Assembly (NCBI GenBank): GCA_003612525.1
Contig: RAZD01000013.1
Span: 37,635-101,634 of the forward strand
Length of the DNA: 64,000 bases
Source of the DNA: a bacterium C-53
Lineage (GTDB): Bacteria > Bacillota > Clostridia > Lachnospirales > Lachnospiraceae
Direction: 5' to 3'
The position numbers and the translations under genes are program-made. This document shows, piece after piece, positions 55,662 through 63,836 of the stretch. Numbering within the stretch: position 1 is the first letter of the stretch; each line of letters starts with the position of its first letter. Under the pieces are notes generated by a model that saw only the letters and a list, made by a program, of their open reading frames with translations, was not told where the DNA came from and searched no databases.

Positions 55662-56397
55662 CGACCTTTTCCTCTCCAGAATATAATATTCTTCCTACCC
55701 ATTCATTAAATAAAATGGAATTAAAACTCAAAGGTATAGGATTTCTTCTTGCTTCCTTTATTGTATTAAAAGAATTCCCTTCTTTTATATACACGCCAAT
55801 TCCAAATTTCTTAAATTTATTTAAAACTTCCCTTTTAGGTTTTGATTTAGCAATTGAAAGGGCATAACTTTCCGATGCGAAGTTTTTATTAATTAAACTT
55901 TGTTGCAAAACTTGTTCCCATCGATTTAACTTAGCTTCTACAGCTTCTATCTTATGTGTTGTTATCTTTTTCTCATCCACTAACATCCATCGCTTATTTT
56001 CACGTTTTATTAATTTGGAATCATATAATCTTTCAATGCACCCCCCTGCTTCCTTCCAAGTAATGCCTAATTGGACAACCAAATCACTAAAATCCAATCC
56101 TCCTGTCATGTATATATGATACAGTATTTTAATTTCTTGTTTACCAATTTCATTTCGAGCATCATTCCAATCAATATAATCTTCTGGATTATACTCAACA
56201 AATACTATATCTGGATATGCATTAGCTACTTGTGCTTCCAAAAAAATTGCTAATTTTTTATCATCAGTCGGAATAAAACTTTCTTTTCGATAATTTATAT
56301 ATTCCTTTACCAACTCTATTTCATCTCCATCAGTAATAGTTCTGTTTCTGATACCTAAATTATGATAATTATTATATATCTCAATAATATTCTGCAT
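55651..56397 (-). CDS. Uncharacterised protein with winged-helix-like segment (first gene of kinase triad)
   Basis: The 248-residue protein starts at 56397 (MQNIIEIYNNYHNLG) after GGTGGTG. The N-terminal half includes IFLEAQVANAYPDIVFVEYNP, then a helix-turn-helix-like stretch with DFSDLVVQLGITWKEAGGC and the wing-like IERLYDSKLIKRENKRWML at about 120-155. The C-terminal half looks nuclease-like in spacing to me but has no clear motif; it ends LFNEWVGRILYSGEEKVDVI. The end overlaps the kinase gene by 11 bases. Function unknown; it may be a sensor, regulator or kinase substrate. Confidence 0.65.
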   Translation of the reverse strand: MQNIIEIYNNYHNLGIRNRTITDGDEIELVKEYINYRKESFIPTDDKKLAIFLEAQVANAYPDIVFVEYNPEDYIDWNDARNEIGKQEIKILYHIYMTGGLDFSDLVVQLGITWKEAGGCIERLYDSKLIKRENKRWMLVDEKKITTHKIEAVEAKLNRWEQVLQQSLINKNFASESYALSIAKSKPKREVLNKFKKFGIGVYIKEGNSFNTIKEARRNPIPLSFNSILFNEWVGRILYSGEEKVDVI

Positions 56398-56434
56398 AAT
56401 TACACCACCAACATTAATAATTTTTATTAAAATA

Positions 56435-56463
56435 ATAATAACACGCACAACTATATTACGCAA
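56435..56463 (-). promoter_or_regulatory. Putative promoter of the kinase triad
   Basis: On the minus strand TTGCGT (56463-56458) is followed after 17 bases by TATTAT (56440-56435), 38 bases above the first start codon. Confidence 0.5.
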
Positions 56464-56469
56464 TTTTAC

Positions 56470-56834
56470 TATGAACTATTTTGCAATAATTTTCAACTCC
56501 CCATCCTTCCTTGCCAAAATTCTGTTACTGCCAAGTAATCATTGACAACCTTCTTCATACATCACTTATCCAATATCACAAACCTGTTCAAAATACCATT
56601 ACTGACTTTATGCTGGTCACTATCCTGCCATTGCTAACAGTTTCCTCCAGTCTCCGCTTATCTTCCTTTCCAAGCCAACCATGTGTCCCATTTCCAGGTA
56701 AGCACGTCCCTGACCGTCTTTTTTCGGTGCCTTCGTTGACTGTTAATGACACTTTGATTTTTCACATTTTTGACGCTTAAATTCTGCATTTTTAGGCAAA
56801 AAATAACAGCTTGCCTCAAAAATGTATTTACAAT
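56470..56834. other. Decayed mobile DNA with no recognised gene
   Basis: No frame here matches a family I know. It follows the broken istB relic and may hold the end of that element. Short open frames lack ribosome binding sites. Confidence 0.5.
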
Positions 56835-57383
56835 CATGTTGGTACTGGACATCATCTCCCTTTGTTCCTTTAGTCGGTAGATATCGTCCTTTATGCTAGT
56901 AACTTGGCAATGATGCAATACCTGTCTAAGATTGCAGAGGCAATCGTTATGTCTAAAAACATTTTGTTCTACATTAAAAATATTGTATTCTTTTCATACT
57001 CTTGCCTATCAGCTGAAAGAATGAATCAGCTCCCTGTATGTCCATAGGAAGGTATCCTATTTCATCAATAATCAATACCTTAATCCTTATGCATAGTTTT
57101 TAAGTATCTCCTGCAGTCTGTTTTCGTAATGGGCTTTAATCAGCTGTGTTATCAGGTTGTGACAGTTGGTATAATAAGTTGAGTATCTATGCTGTACAAT
57201 TATCATGCCAGGGGATACTGCAAGATGGGTTTTCCCTACGCTCGGTATTCCTAAAAATACTACATTCTCTTTATTTTCACCAAAACGCAATGTTGCCAGT
57301 TCCATAATCTGTTCTTTGTTGATGCTTGGCTGAAAGTCAAACTGCTCCAAAAGGACCGTCGGGAAATAGCTGGCTCTATGCAA
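56835..57383 (-). pseudogene. Broken IS21-family istB (transposition ATPase)
   Basis: Three frames together recall IstB. The first piece (57383-57087) has FDFQPSINKEQIMELATLRF and a damaged Walker A, LGIPSVGKTHLAV. After a stop, the Walker B region LIIDEIGYLPMD appears in another frame near 57070-57040. After a further gap TIASAILDR and the closing phrase YRLKEQREMM follow near 56950-56845. The 5' third is missing and no istA transposase is seen. The element is dead. Confidence 0.82.
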
Positions 57384-57454
57384 TATTCTTATTTAACCGT
57401 ATTCCCATTGAAACATACGTTTCACCTAGATATTCTTATTTGTCAATGCCATAC

Positions 57455-57545
57455 CATCTTTTTTGATAAAAGGAAACCGCATGATGATTATTTTTAAATA
57501 CCCTTATATCCTTGTTCCTCTGCCCTTGATTTCAAATATCCCTGC
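57455..57545 (-). pseudogene. Relic of a GNAT acetyltransferase C-terminus
   Basis: One frame gives SRAEEQGYKGI and, one base out of step, VFKNNHHAVSFYQK, which together match the end of a GNAT acetyltransferase (VF-x-x-N-x-x-A-x-x-FY). Neither frame has a start. Confidence 0.4.
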
Positions 57546-57622
57546 CATATCCACATCTGCCGTATCTCCAAAAGATAACGTTACCAACACTCATTTTTTT
57601 CTCCTATATATCGTTTTTCCAT

Positions 57623-57768
57623 TCATTTCCCAACCACTGTCACACGCAGATTTCTCACTTCAATCCATCTTTCCTGCCTGCATTTCGGGCAGTAGAGAGG
57701 ATAATTTATCAGAATAGTCCTCCCCAATTCTGCTGTGAGTTTTGCTGCCTCAGACAGGGCATAATATT
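57623..57768 (-). pseudogene. Relic of a cysteine-rich KTR protein of conjugative elements
   Basis: The frame near 57768 reads ILCPV, a stop where Cys is expected, then GSKTHSRI; a second frame continues as INYPLYCPKCRQERWIEV and RVTVV. This matches the small cysteine-rich KTR proteins carried by Tn916-like and related elements, broken by a Cys-to-stop change and a frameshift. It marks past integration of a conjugative element here. Confidence 0.62.
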
Positions 57769-57800
57769 TATTCTGTCTGCTTCAATTTCCTGCCTTTCTT

Positions 57801-58654
57801 TCAAAAATAATGGTATTGTTTCCGATGCCTGCATATCAGATATACCGTCAGCATAAACGTAAAAAGCTCCGCAAGCGGAACAGCAAGCCATACGCCTGTT
57901 ACTTCTAAAAGTCTCGGCAATGCCAAAAGGAACACCGTAATAAACCCAAACGTCCGCAGGAAAGATATGGCTGCTGATGCTTTCCCATTGGATAATGCCG
58001 TAAATAAAGCGGATGAAAAAATATTGCATCCAGAGACCAGAAAGCTGAATGAAAAAATGAGAAACCCATTCTTTGTAATCTCAAAAACATTCCTGCTGTT
58101 CTCCGCAAATACCTTTGCAATGCTTTCCCCGCCAGAACAGCAAGCACTAAGCCTAATGTCGGCTTCCCCGCCGTCACAAACAGATTCTGATATAGCACCT
58201 GCATCATGTTAAAGGCGGCGAAAATGAGCTGTATGGTCAGATAATCCCTGCAATACGGGAACAATATTTCACTTGCCCCCAATCCCCAGATGATCTCATC
58301 CAAAAAGACAAGCCCTGCCGCTGTAATCAGCAGACCAATAACCGCCCCTGCCACGACAATCCGTGTAAAATTGCTTCTGGCTTCCTCTATGTTTCCATTC
58401 CCCATTTTCTTTGCAACGACTGCACTGCCTCCTGTCGCCAACATCGTTCCCAGACCGACAATCAGATTGATGACGGGGCAGACGATATTGATGGACGACA
58501 GGGCGTTCGTGTCTACAAACCGTGCTACGAAAATCGTATCTACAATAGTGTATAATCCCATAAACAGCATCATCACCATGCTTGGGAAAGCAAATCGGAT
58601 AAGGGATACGGCGTTAAAGTTCTCCGCTAACGGGTTTTTCTGTGTCTCGGTCAT
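57801..58654 (-). pseudogene. MATE transporter gene with out-of-frame internal deletion
   Basis: The N-terminal half (from MTETQKNPLAENFNAV at 58654) is a clean MATE sequence up to GKPTLGLVLAVLAG. Near 58126-58133 the reading jumps: the other frame continues with ESIAKVFAENSRNVFEITKNGF and the usual C-terminal helices, ending in HRKQYHYF at 57801. Counting against the normal 450 residues, roughly 120 are lost and the frame is broken. It begins inside the GNAT gene (41-base overlap), so it was once coupled to it. Confidence 0.82.
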
Positions 58655-59066
58655 TCCTTGTTTCCTCCTTGTTTTTCGGCGGAAGCGCGAAACGCTGTGT
58701 CGGATACCCATATTCCACAAGCAGTTCCCGTTCTGCAAATCCAAGACGGCGGTATTCTTCCCGCCAGCCCGTATCTGCCTTATCGCCTGCACGGTATGTC
58801 GTCAACGTAATCTCTTTCCCGTAAATCAATTCCTCTGCCAGCTTATCAAGGAACAGCTTTGTAATGCCGAGATGCCGATACTGCGGATGGACAGCCAGAA
58901 AGTCTATGCTGCCTGTGTCTTGCGAAAATCCCATCACGCCAATAGCCATATCGTCATCCCGCAAAATCAGAGCCTTTTTATTAGCGATATACTGGTGCAG
59001 GTTTGCGGCGTAATCTTCCCCATCCAAACATGGATAGCCGTCAATTGTAAAGTTTACCAGTTCCAT
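58614..59066 (-). CDS. GNAT-family acetyltransferase
   Basis: This 150-residue protein shows the GNAT acetyl-CoA pattern: FLAVHPQYRHLGITKLFLDK includes strand 4 and the Q/R-x-x-G-x motif (QYRHLG, with Ile where Ala/Gly is common), and GWREEYRRLGFAERELL is the usual C-terminal beta-bulge region. The tail after residue 125 is polar. The start ATG follows directly on the TGA of the AraC regulator gene. It forms, with AraC and the broken MATE pump, a transfer-type regulator/enzyme/pump cassette. The substrate is unknown. Confidence 0.82.
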   Translation of the reverse strand: MELVNFTIDGYPCLDGEDYAANLHQYIANKKALILRDDDMAIGVMGFSQDTGSIDFLAVHPQYRHLGITKLFLDKLAEELIYGKEITLTTYRAGDKADTGWREEYRRLGFAERELLVEYGYPTQRFALPPKNKEETRNDRDTEKPVSGEL

Positions 59067-59501
59067 TCAGTCATCCACATCTGCGGGCACGGCAAATTTT
59101 ATATTATCTTTTGTCAAATCCATTCTTACAGGCTCCTCCTTCAGATAGATTTCAAGTTGTAACGGGTAGAAATTTTCCGTTTCCCGAAATTCCGCTGGGG
59201 AAGCCTTATACATCGCCTTAAAAATATCCGTAAATGCCTGCCGGCTCTCATACCCGCTCATAAGGGCAATCTCGATAATCGGTTTTGCAGAAAACACCAG
59301 AAGTTTTGCCGCTTCTGTAAGCTGCCGCCGTTTTGCGTAGTCATGGATAGTCAAGCCAACGGTCTTTGTAAAAATCCGATGCAAGTGATATTTGGAATAG
59401 TGCAGTGCCGATGCCACCATATCTAAATCCATCTTTTCATACAGATGTTCTTCGATATAGCAGATAGCCTGTGAAACAATGCGTACTGTCTGACCTTGCA
59501 T
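59067..59501 (-). CDS. AraC-family transcriptional regulator
   Basis: This protein is 144 aa from the ATG at 59501, which has AGGAGG seven bases upstream; ATGs further up lack a site. Residues 1-100 hold the two AraC helix-turn-helix motifs (MVASALHYSKYHLHRIF and IIEIALMSGYESRQAFTDIF) at the N-terminus, followed by a short C-terminal tail. It has no full effector-binding domain. It likely governs the GNAT and (once) MATE genes that follow in the same transcript. Confidence 0.88.
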   Translation of the reverse strand: MQGQTVRIVSQAICYIEEHLYEKMDLDMVASALHYSKYHLHRIFTKTVGLTIHDYAKRRQLTEAAKLLVFSAKPIIEIALMSGYESRQAFTDIFKAMYKASPAEFRETENFYPLQLEIYLKEEPVRMDLTKDNIKFAVPADVDD

Positions 59502-59594
59502 TTTGCTCCCTCCTTTCTTCATTCCGCCCACGCTTTATGGACATAGAGGTACACCCTTGTGGTGTTTCCTCGTTTTTGCCCGCACTTTTTAAGC

Positions 59595-59622
59595 ATTATG
59601 ATATGCCAATGCGGGGGTTCAA
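59595..59622 (-). promoter_or_regulatory. Putative promoter of the AraC-GNAT cassette
   Basis: On the minus strand TTGAAC (59622-59617) is followed after 16 bases by CATAAT (59600-59595), about 95 bases above the AraC start. An inverted-repeat-rich leader lies between them. Confidence 0.42.
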
Positions 59623-59639
59623 TGAAATATTGTAGCACA

Positions 59640-60427
59640 AGGAGTTTTCTATCTTTTCATCATTCTTGCTATATTTTAAATCATCTACATTTACAGCAGT
59701 TCTTCTTTCAATGCCCTTATCCATTCTTCGATTGCCTGCACCAACAAAAACTGCTGCTGTAAAACCGCCATACCTGTGCCAGGAATATCGGGGACATTTT
59801 CTTTTAAATCTATGTTCTCCTTAAGATAGGATTTCAGTCCCATGCTGAAGCTCTTAGGGGCAACCGACAGCATCCTGCCTTATGCCGCCACATATGCAAG
59901 GCTCTGCATTGTTTCCTGCCGTGCCAGTCAACATGCCAGCCCTTGTTTATTTAATATGGCAAATCCCCAGGAAACTTCTGTTTTCTCAAAAGGCACGGTA
60001 TCCCCCCTTTTCATTCTCAAACTCCTTTAGATCATCTAATTGCAGGCATTGATATGTATCCCTTAACTGCATTTTGCACTTTTCTACTTTTTCATTTACC
60101 CACTTATCAAGATTTCCCTCTATAGCCGTATTGTTTGGAACATGTCCACCGTACTGCCGGAAAATCTGCTAATCGACTTGATAATAATACAATCAATTTG
60201 CATACTGCTATATCAAAAAAGACATTATCGTGTTTCTCATACCTAAATGATTGCACACTAATGTCTTCCCTTTATACTTTTATTGCTTTTTGTTCGGCTT
60301 CTTCCTTAATGTGTCAGCTCAGCACCTCTTATTTGCAACAAGACCGTACTTTCAACATATGTCAGAGCTACTATGTAAACACAATTTTTCAGCCTCGGCA
60401 CTCGTATAGGAACACCATTCTGTATTA
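59640..60427. other. Gene graveyard with fragments
   Basis: No intact gene is seen. A plus-strand piece at about 59842-59915 translates to LLGATDSILPYAATYARL, a MATE fragment. A minus-strand piece at 59691-59840 (GLKSYLKENIDLKENVPDI and on) and another near 60010-60168 (GNLDKWVNEKVEKCKMQ) look like C-terminal ends of unknown genes. Confidence 0.5.
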
Positions 60428-61439
60428 TTACTTCTTCGCTCTTTTCTTTACTGTACTATGTAAGTTTTTAATGCTTTCTAAATATTCTTCTTCAACTGGT
60501 GATAAGTTCTCAACTTGATATTTTTTATATTCTTCTGTTGCTTTTTCGATTGCCTGTGCATGGCTGATTGTACCTGCTCCCTGCAATAGTTTTTCTCCAG
60601 TCGTTTTCAATACATTATCAAGATGCTCTATATAATCAGACATATACATAGGATTATGGCGTATTGCCTGAATTTCTGCGAAATCAAAATATCCTGATAC
60701 AATATTATTTAAAATCTTCAATTCTTCCTCATTTAGATAATTCTTTGCACTACTGATATCTTTTAATGTTGGAAAATCACCCGAAAAATTTTTAAGTCCC
60801 ATAAACGGCTGTTCCGCATTTACACGTTTATATATTACTTCTGCCGCCGTATGCCCATGTGCTGCGTAATGTAACTTATTTTGAACCATTTTAAAAAACG
60901 CAATAGACTCACTACTTTTGGGATTATAATCCACACTGGTAACATAAAGGTCAAGCACCTGCCGGTACATCACTTTTTCTGATGAGCAAATATCCCGTAT
61001 ACGGTCTAATAACTCTTTCCAGTAATTTCCGCCACCAAGATTTTTCAATCGCTCATCATCCATCATAAAACCTTTTATCATATACTCTTTCAAATGTTCT
61101 GTCGTCCAGCGCCGAAATTGCGTAGCAATCAAAGATTTCACACGATATCCAAGAGAAATTATCATATCAAGATTATATATGGGTAATATTATAATTCTTG
61201 CCAGCAGCGCCAGTTGTTCGGAATTTCCGAACAACTAAAGTCTCCTCCAATTCTCCCTCTTCAAAAATATGTTTAATATGCTCGCTGATATTAGATTTAC
61301 TTGTCTGATACAACTCACATAATTGAGCCTGTGTAAGCCAAACCGTTTCATCCTGAAAATTAACGTCTATTTTTGTATTTCCATCTTCTGTCTGGTATAT
61401 GATAATTTCACTCTGAACTTCTTTTTTATTGTTCTCCAT
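60428..61439 (-). pseudogene. rhuM-family gene split by a frameshift
   Basis: The N-terminal piece (61439-61173) contains IIIYQTEDGNTKIDV and TVWLTQAQLCELYQTS, the start of a RhuM-type virulence/phage-associated protein, ending KNYNITHI. The second piece, in another frame, resumes with YNLDMIISLGYRVKS and runs to 60428 with GFMMDDERLKNLGG and YLNEEELKILNNIVSGY. One extra base in an ATATAT tract at about 61174-61181 explains the break. If the base were removed, a protein of about 335 residues would be restored. It could be a sequencing error or a real slippage mutation. Confidence 0.8.
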
Positions 61440-61500
61440 ATGCTTACTCCTTCAAAAATTTAATTTCTCATCCCTATGTAACAGCTACCATCTCAAGCAA

Positions 61501-61861
61501 TTATCCTTCCATTAATTTCCTGCTAATTTCACACCCACATCGGATTTCTTTCCTCTCCACACATATAATGCAGTCCTCCTCAGCAGTCGTAATTCTATAC
61601 GCCTGTCCATCTACAAACAGCTTTTTGTTCTTCAGTCATTGATGTCATATGTCTGCATATTATTTCTATTAAGCTGCTATCATATTGAGACAAATTTATT
61701 CCAAACGCTGAAACAAAATCTTTTACCGCTATTCCATTTTTTCAAAATCCTCTATATATTTTTGAAAGAAAGTTTTTATCCAATTGAAAATATGCTGCCA
61801 TACTTTCAATACTTTTCTTTCTTGGATCATCAAAAAAATTGATTACTATTTTCTCCCTCAT
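61501..61861 (-). pseudogene. Broken small gene coupled to the DUF4365-like gene
   Basis: An ATG at 61861 overlaps the stop of the upstream gene by four bases (ATGA) and gives MREKIVINFFDDPRKKSIES and a short helical protein ending in a TGA at 61744-61742 after 39 codons. The same frame continues after that stop with GIAVKDFVSAFGINLSQYDS and MTEEQK; a shift in an A run near 61621 then gives KLFVDGQAYRITTAEED and a Cys-containing end (CIICVERKEIRCGCEI) up to 61501. The continuous meaning across the breaks suggests a decayed gene of about 120 residues. Family not recognised. Confidence 0.55.
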
Positions 61862-63645
61862 GCTTTCCCTTCTGCAACTAATTTCTGATATAACTTGTAA
61901 ATAGGCCATTCACTAAAAAAGTCTTTTGCATCCTTTGATAGCATTCCATAATATTTCACAGCCTCTGTTCTATTCTCTAAAAGTATATTCTTTGCACAAA
62001 GCAGCTGTAAGTTATCACTTTCAATAGTTTCCAATACGGATTTATCATCTTCATCCAGATGCCCCTGCCGACTCTTTATCTGCAGCTCATTTATTAAATA
62101 GTTTTCATTCTCTCCTAACGTATCCTTCAGCTTTTTCAGAGTATATAGCGCAATCTTTAACATCTCTGAATCTTTGTTCTCATCATATACTTGTATCAGT
62201 TTAAGTGCCGAACAGTTCAATGTTTCTGAAGTTTCCACATTAATCACCGCAGTATCAATCTGCTCATAAAAGTATTCGTATTTATATTCATATAAATTTG
62301 CTAACACATGCACATCTACACAGGAATGTAGCGGTACCCCTAAATAATTTTCGTTGCAGTCACAAATAGAAGCAAAATATTTCTTTGTATAAATAGCATT
62401 AAATAATCTATTTTCACCTCCATCTCTGTTTACAAAAACGACCACAGGCACATATTTGTCATCAACTTTCCAGTTAAAAATATGTACATTCTCCGTAAAA
62501 GAACCATTCCTTTGTCCCTTCCTTACAGCTATCAATTGCACAAATGCCTTAATAGTTTCTTCTGATATTTCCTTAAAGGGCTTATTATACGTAAACTCTA
62601 TCATAGATAATGTATCATCCAAATCAATAAAAAATTGCAGCTTTTCTTTAAATCCGTTTTCATTCTCTATATCTCTATATGGGAAGATTGTGTCAGCTGT
62701 TTTAAAACCTGAATACTTCATAACATCTAGCAAAAATTCTGCATCATTCCTAAGTGTTCTGATCCCCGTTAGTGGATTAAATTTTAATCTGCTTTCTTTC
62801 ATATTAATGGATAAATTATCACTGGGAATAAAAGTAATTTCTTCCTCTGAACTTATCCGAACCTTATACTCCTCATAATATTTTTTATCATTAACATAAA
62901 CTCCTCTGTTAATCTCTTTCAGTAGGAAATGTAAAATATCTTCATGCCATTCCAGAGGAACTTGAAATGGACTCCCTTCAATAGTCCCATAAAAACTTAC
63001 ATCGCCATCGCCAAGTCTCTTCATGAACTCGATATCATTATTAACACCAACAGCGCTCGCGGTTATCGAAGTCACTTTCCTAAAATCCCCAAACTTTATA
63101 GCATTTTGGACAAGCTGTTCATGTCCAAATCCCTGTTTTTTACTTTCATTACTAAACTGCTTAACTATCACATAAATAGTATCCGACGATTTTTCTATTC
63201 TTGTAAATGTAACATTAATGGTCTTCTTGTTTCCTTTATATTCCGCTTTTTCTAAATAGAATTTCAATTTTACAGGAAGTAAGGACGCATGAAAAATCTC
63301 CCTTTCTTTACCATTCTCAGACATAAAAACTTCAAAAAATAAAACTCCTCTATCTTGAAAATATACTGCTAAATCTTCCAAATCTACAGAATATGTAATT
63401 TTATGCTCACCTATATATTTTCTATTTTCATCTACATGCCCTTTAATTTGAACCGGAACCTTATCATCATAATTTCTTTTGTCCTGAGTCCCATTTATGT
63501 CTTTATATATCCAAATATACCCATCCCAACTCATTTCCTTATCCATAGAATGGAACTCATGCCCCATTGTCGCATGATCATCTATAATATTACGCAGCGC
63601 ACCAAGTGCTCTGTCTTCAATTTTATTATTAGATGGCATCGACAT
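61858..63645 (-). CDS. DUF4365-like nuclease-domain protein of 595 residues
   Basis: The N-terminal 130 residues fit a DUF4365-type PD-(D/E)xK fold: KIEDRALGALRNII, Asp 41 in MSWDGYIWIY and the QIK triad at 66-68 in KVPVQIKGHVD would supply the acidic and Lys residues. The rest (130-595) is unknown: a beta-rich middle (VGVNNDIEFMKRLGDGDVS), a segment with NRDGGENRLFNAIY, and a helical, TPR-like C-terminal third. DUF4365 proteins are often found in defence islands. The stop overlaps the start of the broken small gene downstream. Confidence 0.68.
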   Translation of the reverse strand: MSMPSNNKIEDRALGALRNIIDDHATMGHEFHSMDKEMSWDGYIWIYKDINGTQDKRNYDDKVPVQIKGHVDENRKYIGEHKITYSVDLEDLAVYFQDRGVLFFEVFMSENGKEREIFHASLLPVKLKFYLEKAEYKGNKKTINVTFTRIEKSSDTIYVIVKQFSNESKKQGFGHEQLVQNAIKFGDFRKVTSITASAVGVNNDIEFMKRLGDGDVSFYGTIEGSPFQVPLEWHEDILHFLLKEINRGVYVNDKKYYEEYKVRISSEEEITFIPSDNLSINMKESRLKFNPLTGIRTLRNDAEFLLDVMKYSGFKTADTIFPYRDIENENGFKEKLQFFIDLDDTLSMIEFTYNKPFKEISEETIKAFVQLIAVRKGQRNGSFTENVHIFNWKVDDKYVPVVVFVNRDGGENRLFNAIYTKKYFASICDCNENYLGVPLHSCVDVHVLANLYEYKYEYFYEQIDTAVINVETSETLNCSALKLIQVYDENKDSEMLKIALYTLKKLKDTLGENENYLINELQIKSRQGHLDEDDKSVLETIESDNLQLLCAKNILLENRTEAVKYYGMLSKDAKDFFSEWPIYKLYQKLVAEGKA

Positions 63646-63763
63646 ATGCTACACCTCTCCCCACTCATTACACTTATAACTTGTCCTTTTTATCTGCTAT
63701 CCAAATACCCACTATATGCCAAATAATTATGATATATTGCAAAAAACCCCCAATTCTTTTAAC

Positions 63764-63780
63764 GAGGCCGCTGAAAAAGT
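63764..63780. repeat. Probable left terminal repeat of an IS1182-type element
   Basis: GAGGCCGCTGAAAAAGT just upstream of the transposase resembles the ends of IS1182-family elements as I remember them. The matching right end lies beyond the window, so the pair cannot be compared here. Confidence 0.45.
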
Positions 63781-63786
63781 AGATAT

Positions 63787-63831
63787 CACCGCCTATATTT
63801 GGTATAATGTAATTATTCAATACAGGCGGTG
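63787..63831 (+). promoter_or_regulatory. Transposase promoter inside a hairpin that covers the ribosome binding site
   Basis: CACCGCCT (63787-63794) and AGGCGGTG (63824-63831) form an eight-base stem. TATAAT sits between them at 63803-63808. A transcript from this promoter would start near 63815 and lack the left arm, while read-through RNA would fold the arm onto the GGCGGTGG ribosome site. Confidence 0.5.
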
Positions 63832-63836
63832 GTATT

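Noticed and set aside
56658..56918. Minus-strand frame of 86 codons as a separate gene
   Set aside because: Its first part is the displaced C-terminus of the istB relic and the rest matches nothing.
58290..59162. Long plus-strand open frame of 290 codons
   Set aside because: It is antisense to the MATE pseudogene and GNAT gene, which show clear family motifs on the minus strand, and it has no ribosome binding site or recognisable motif.
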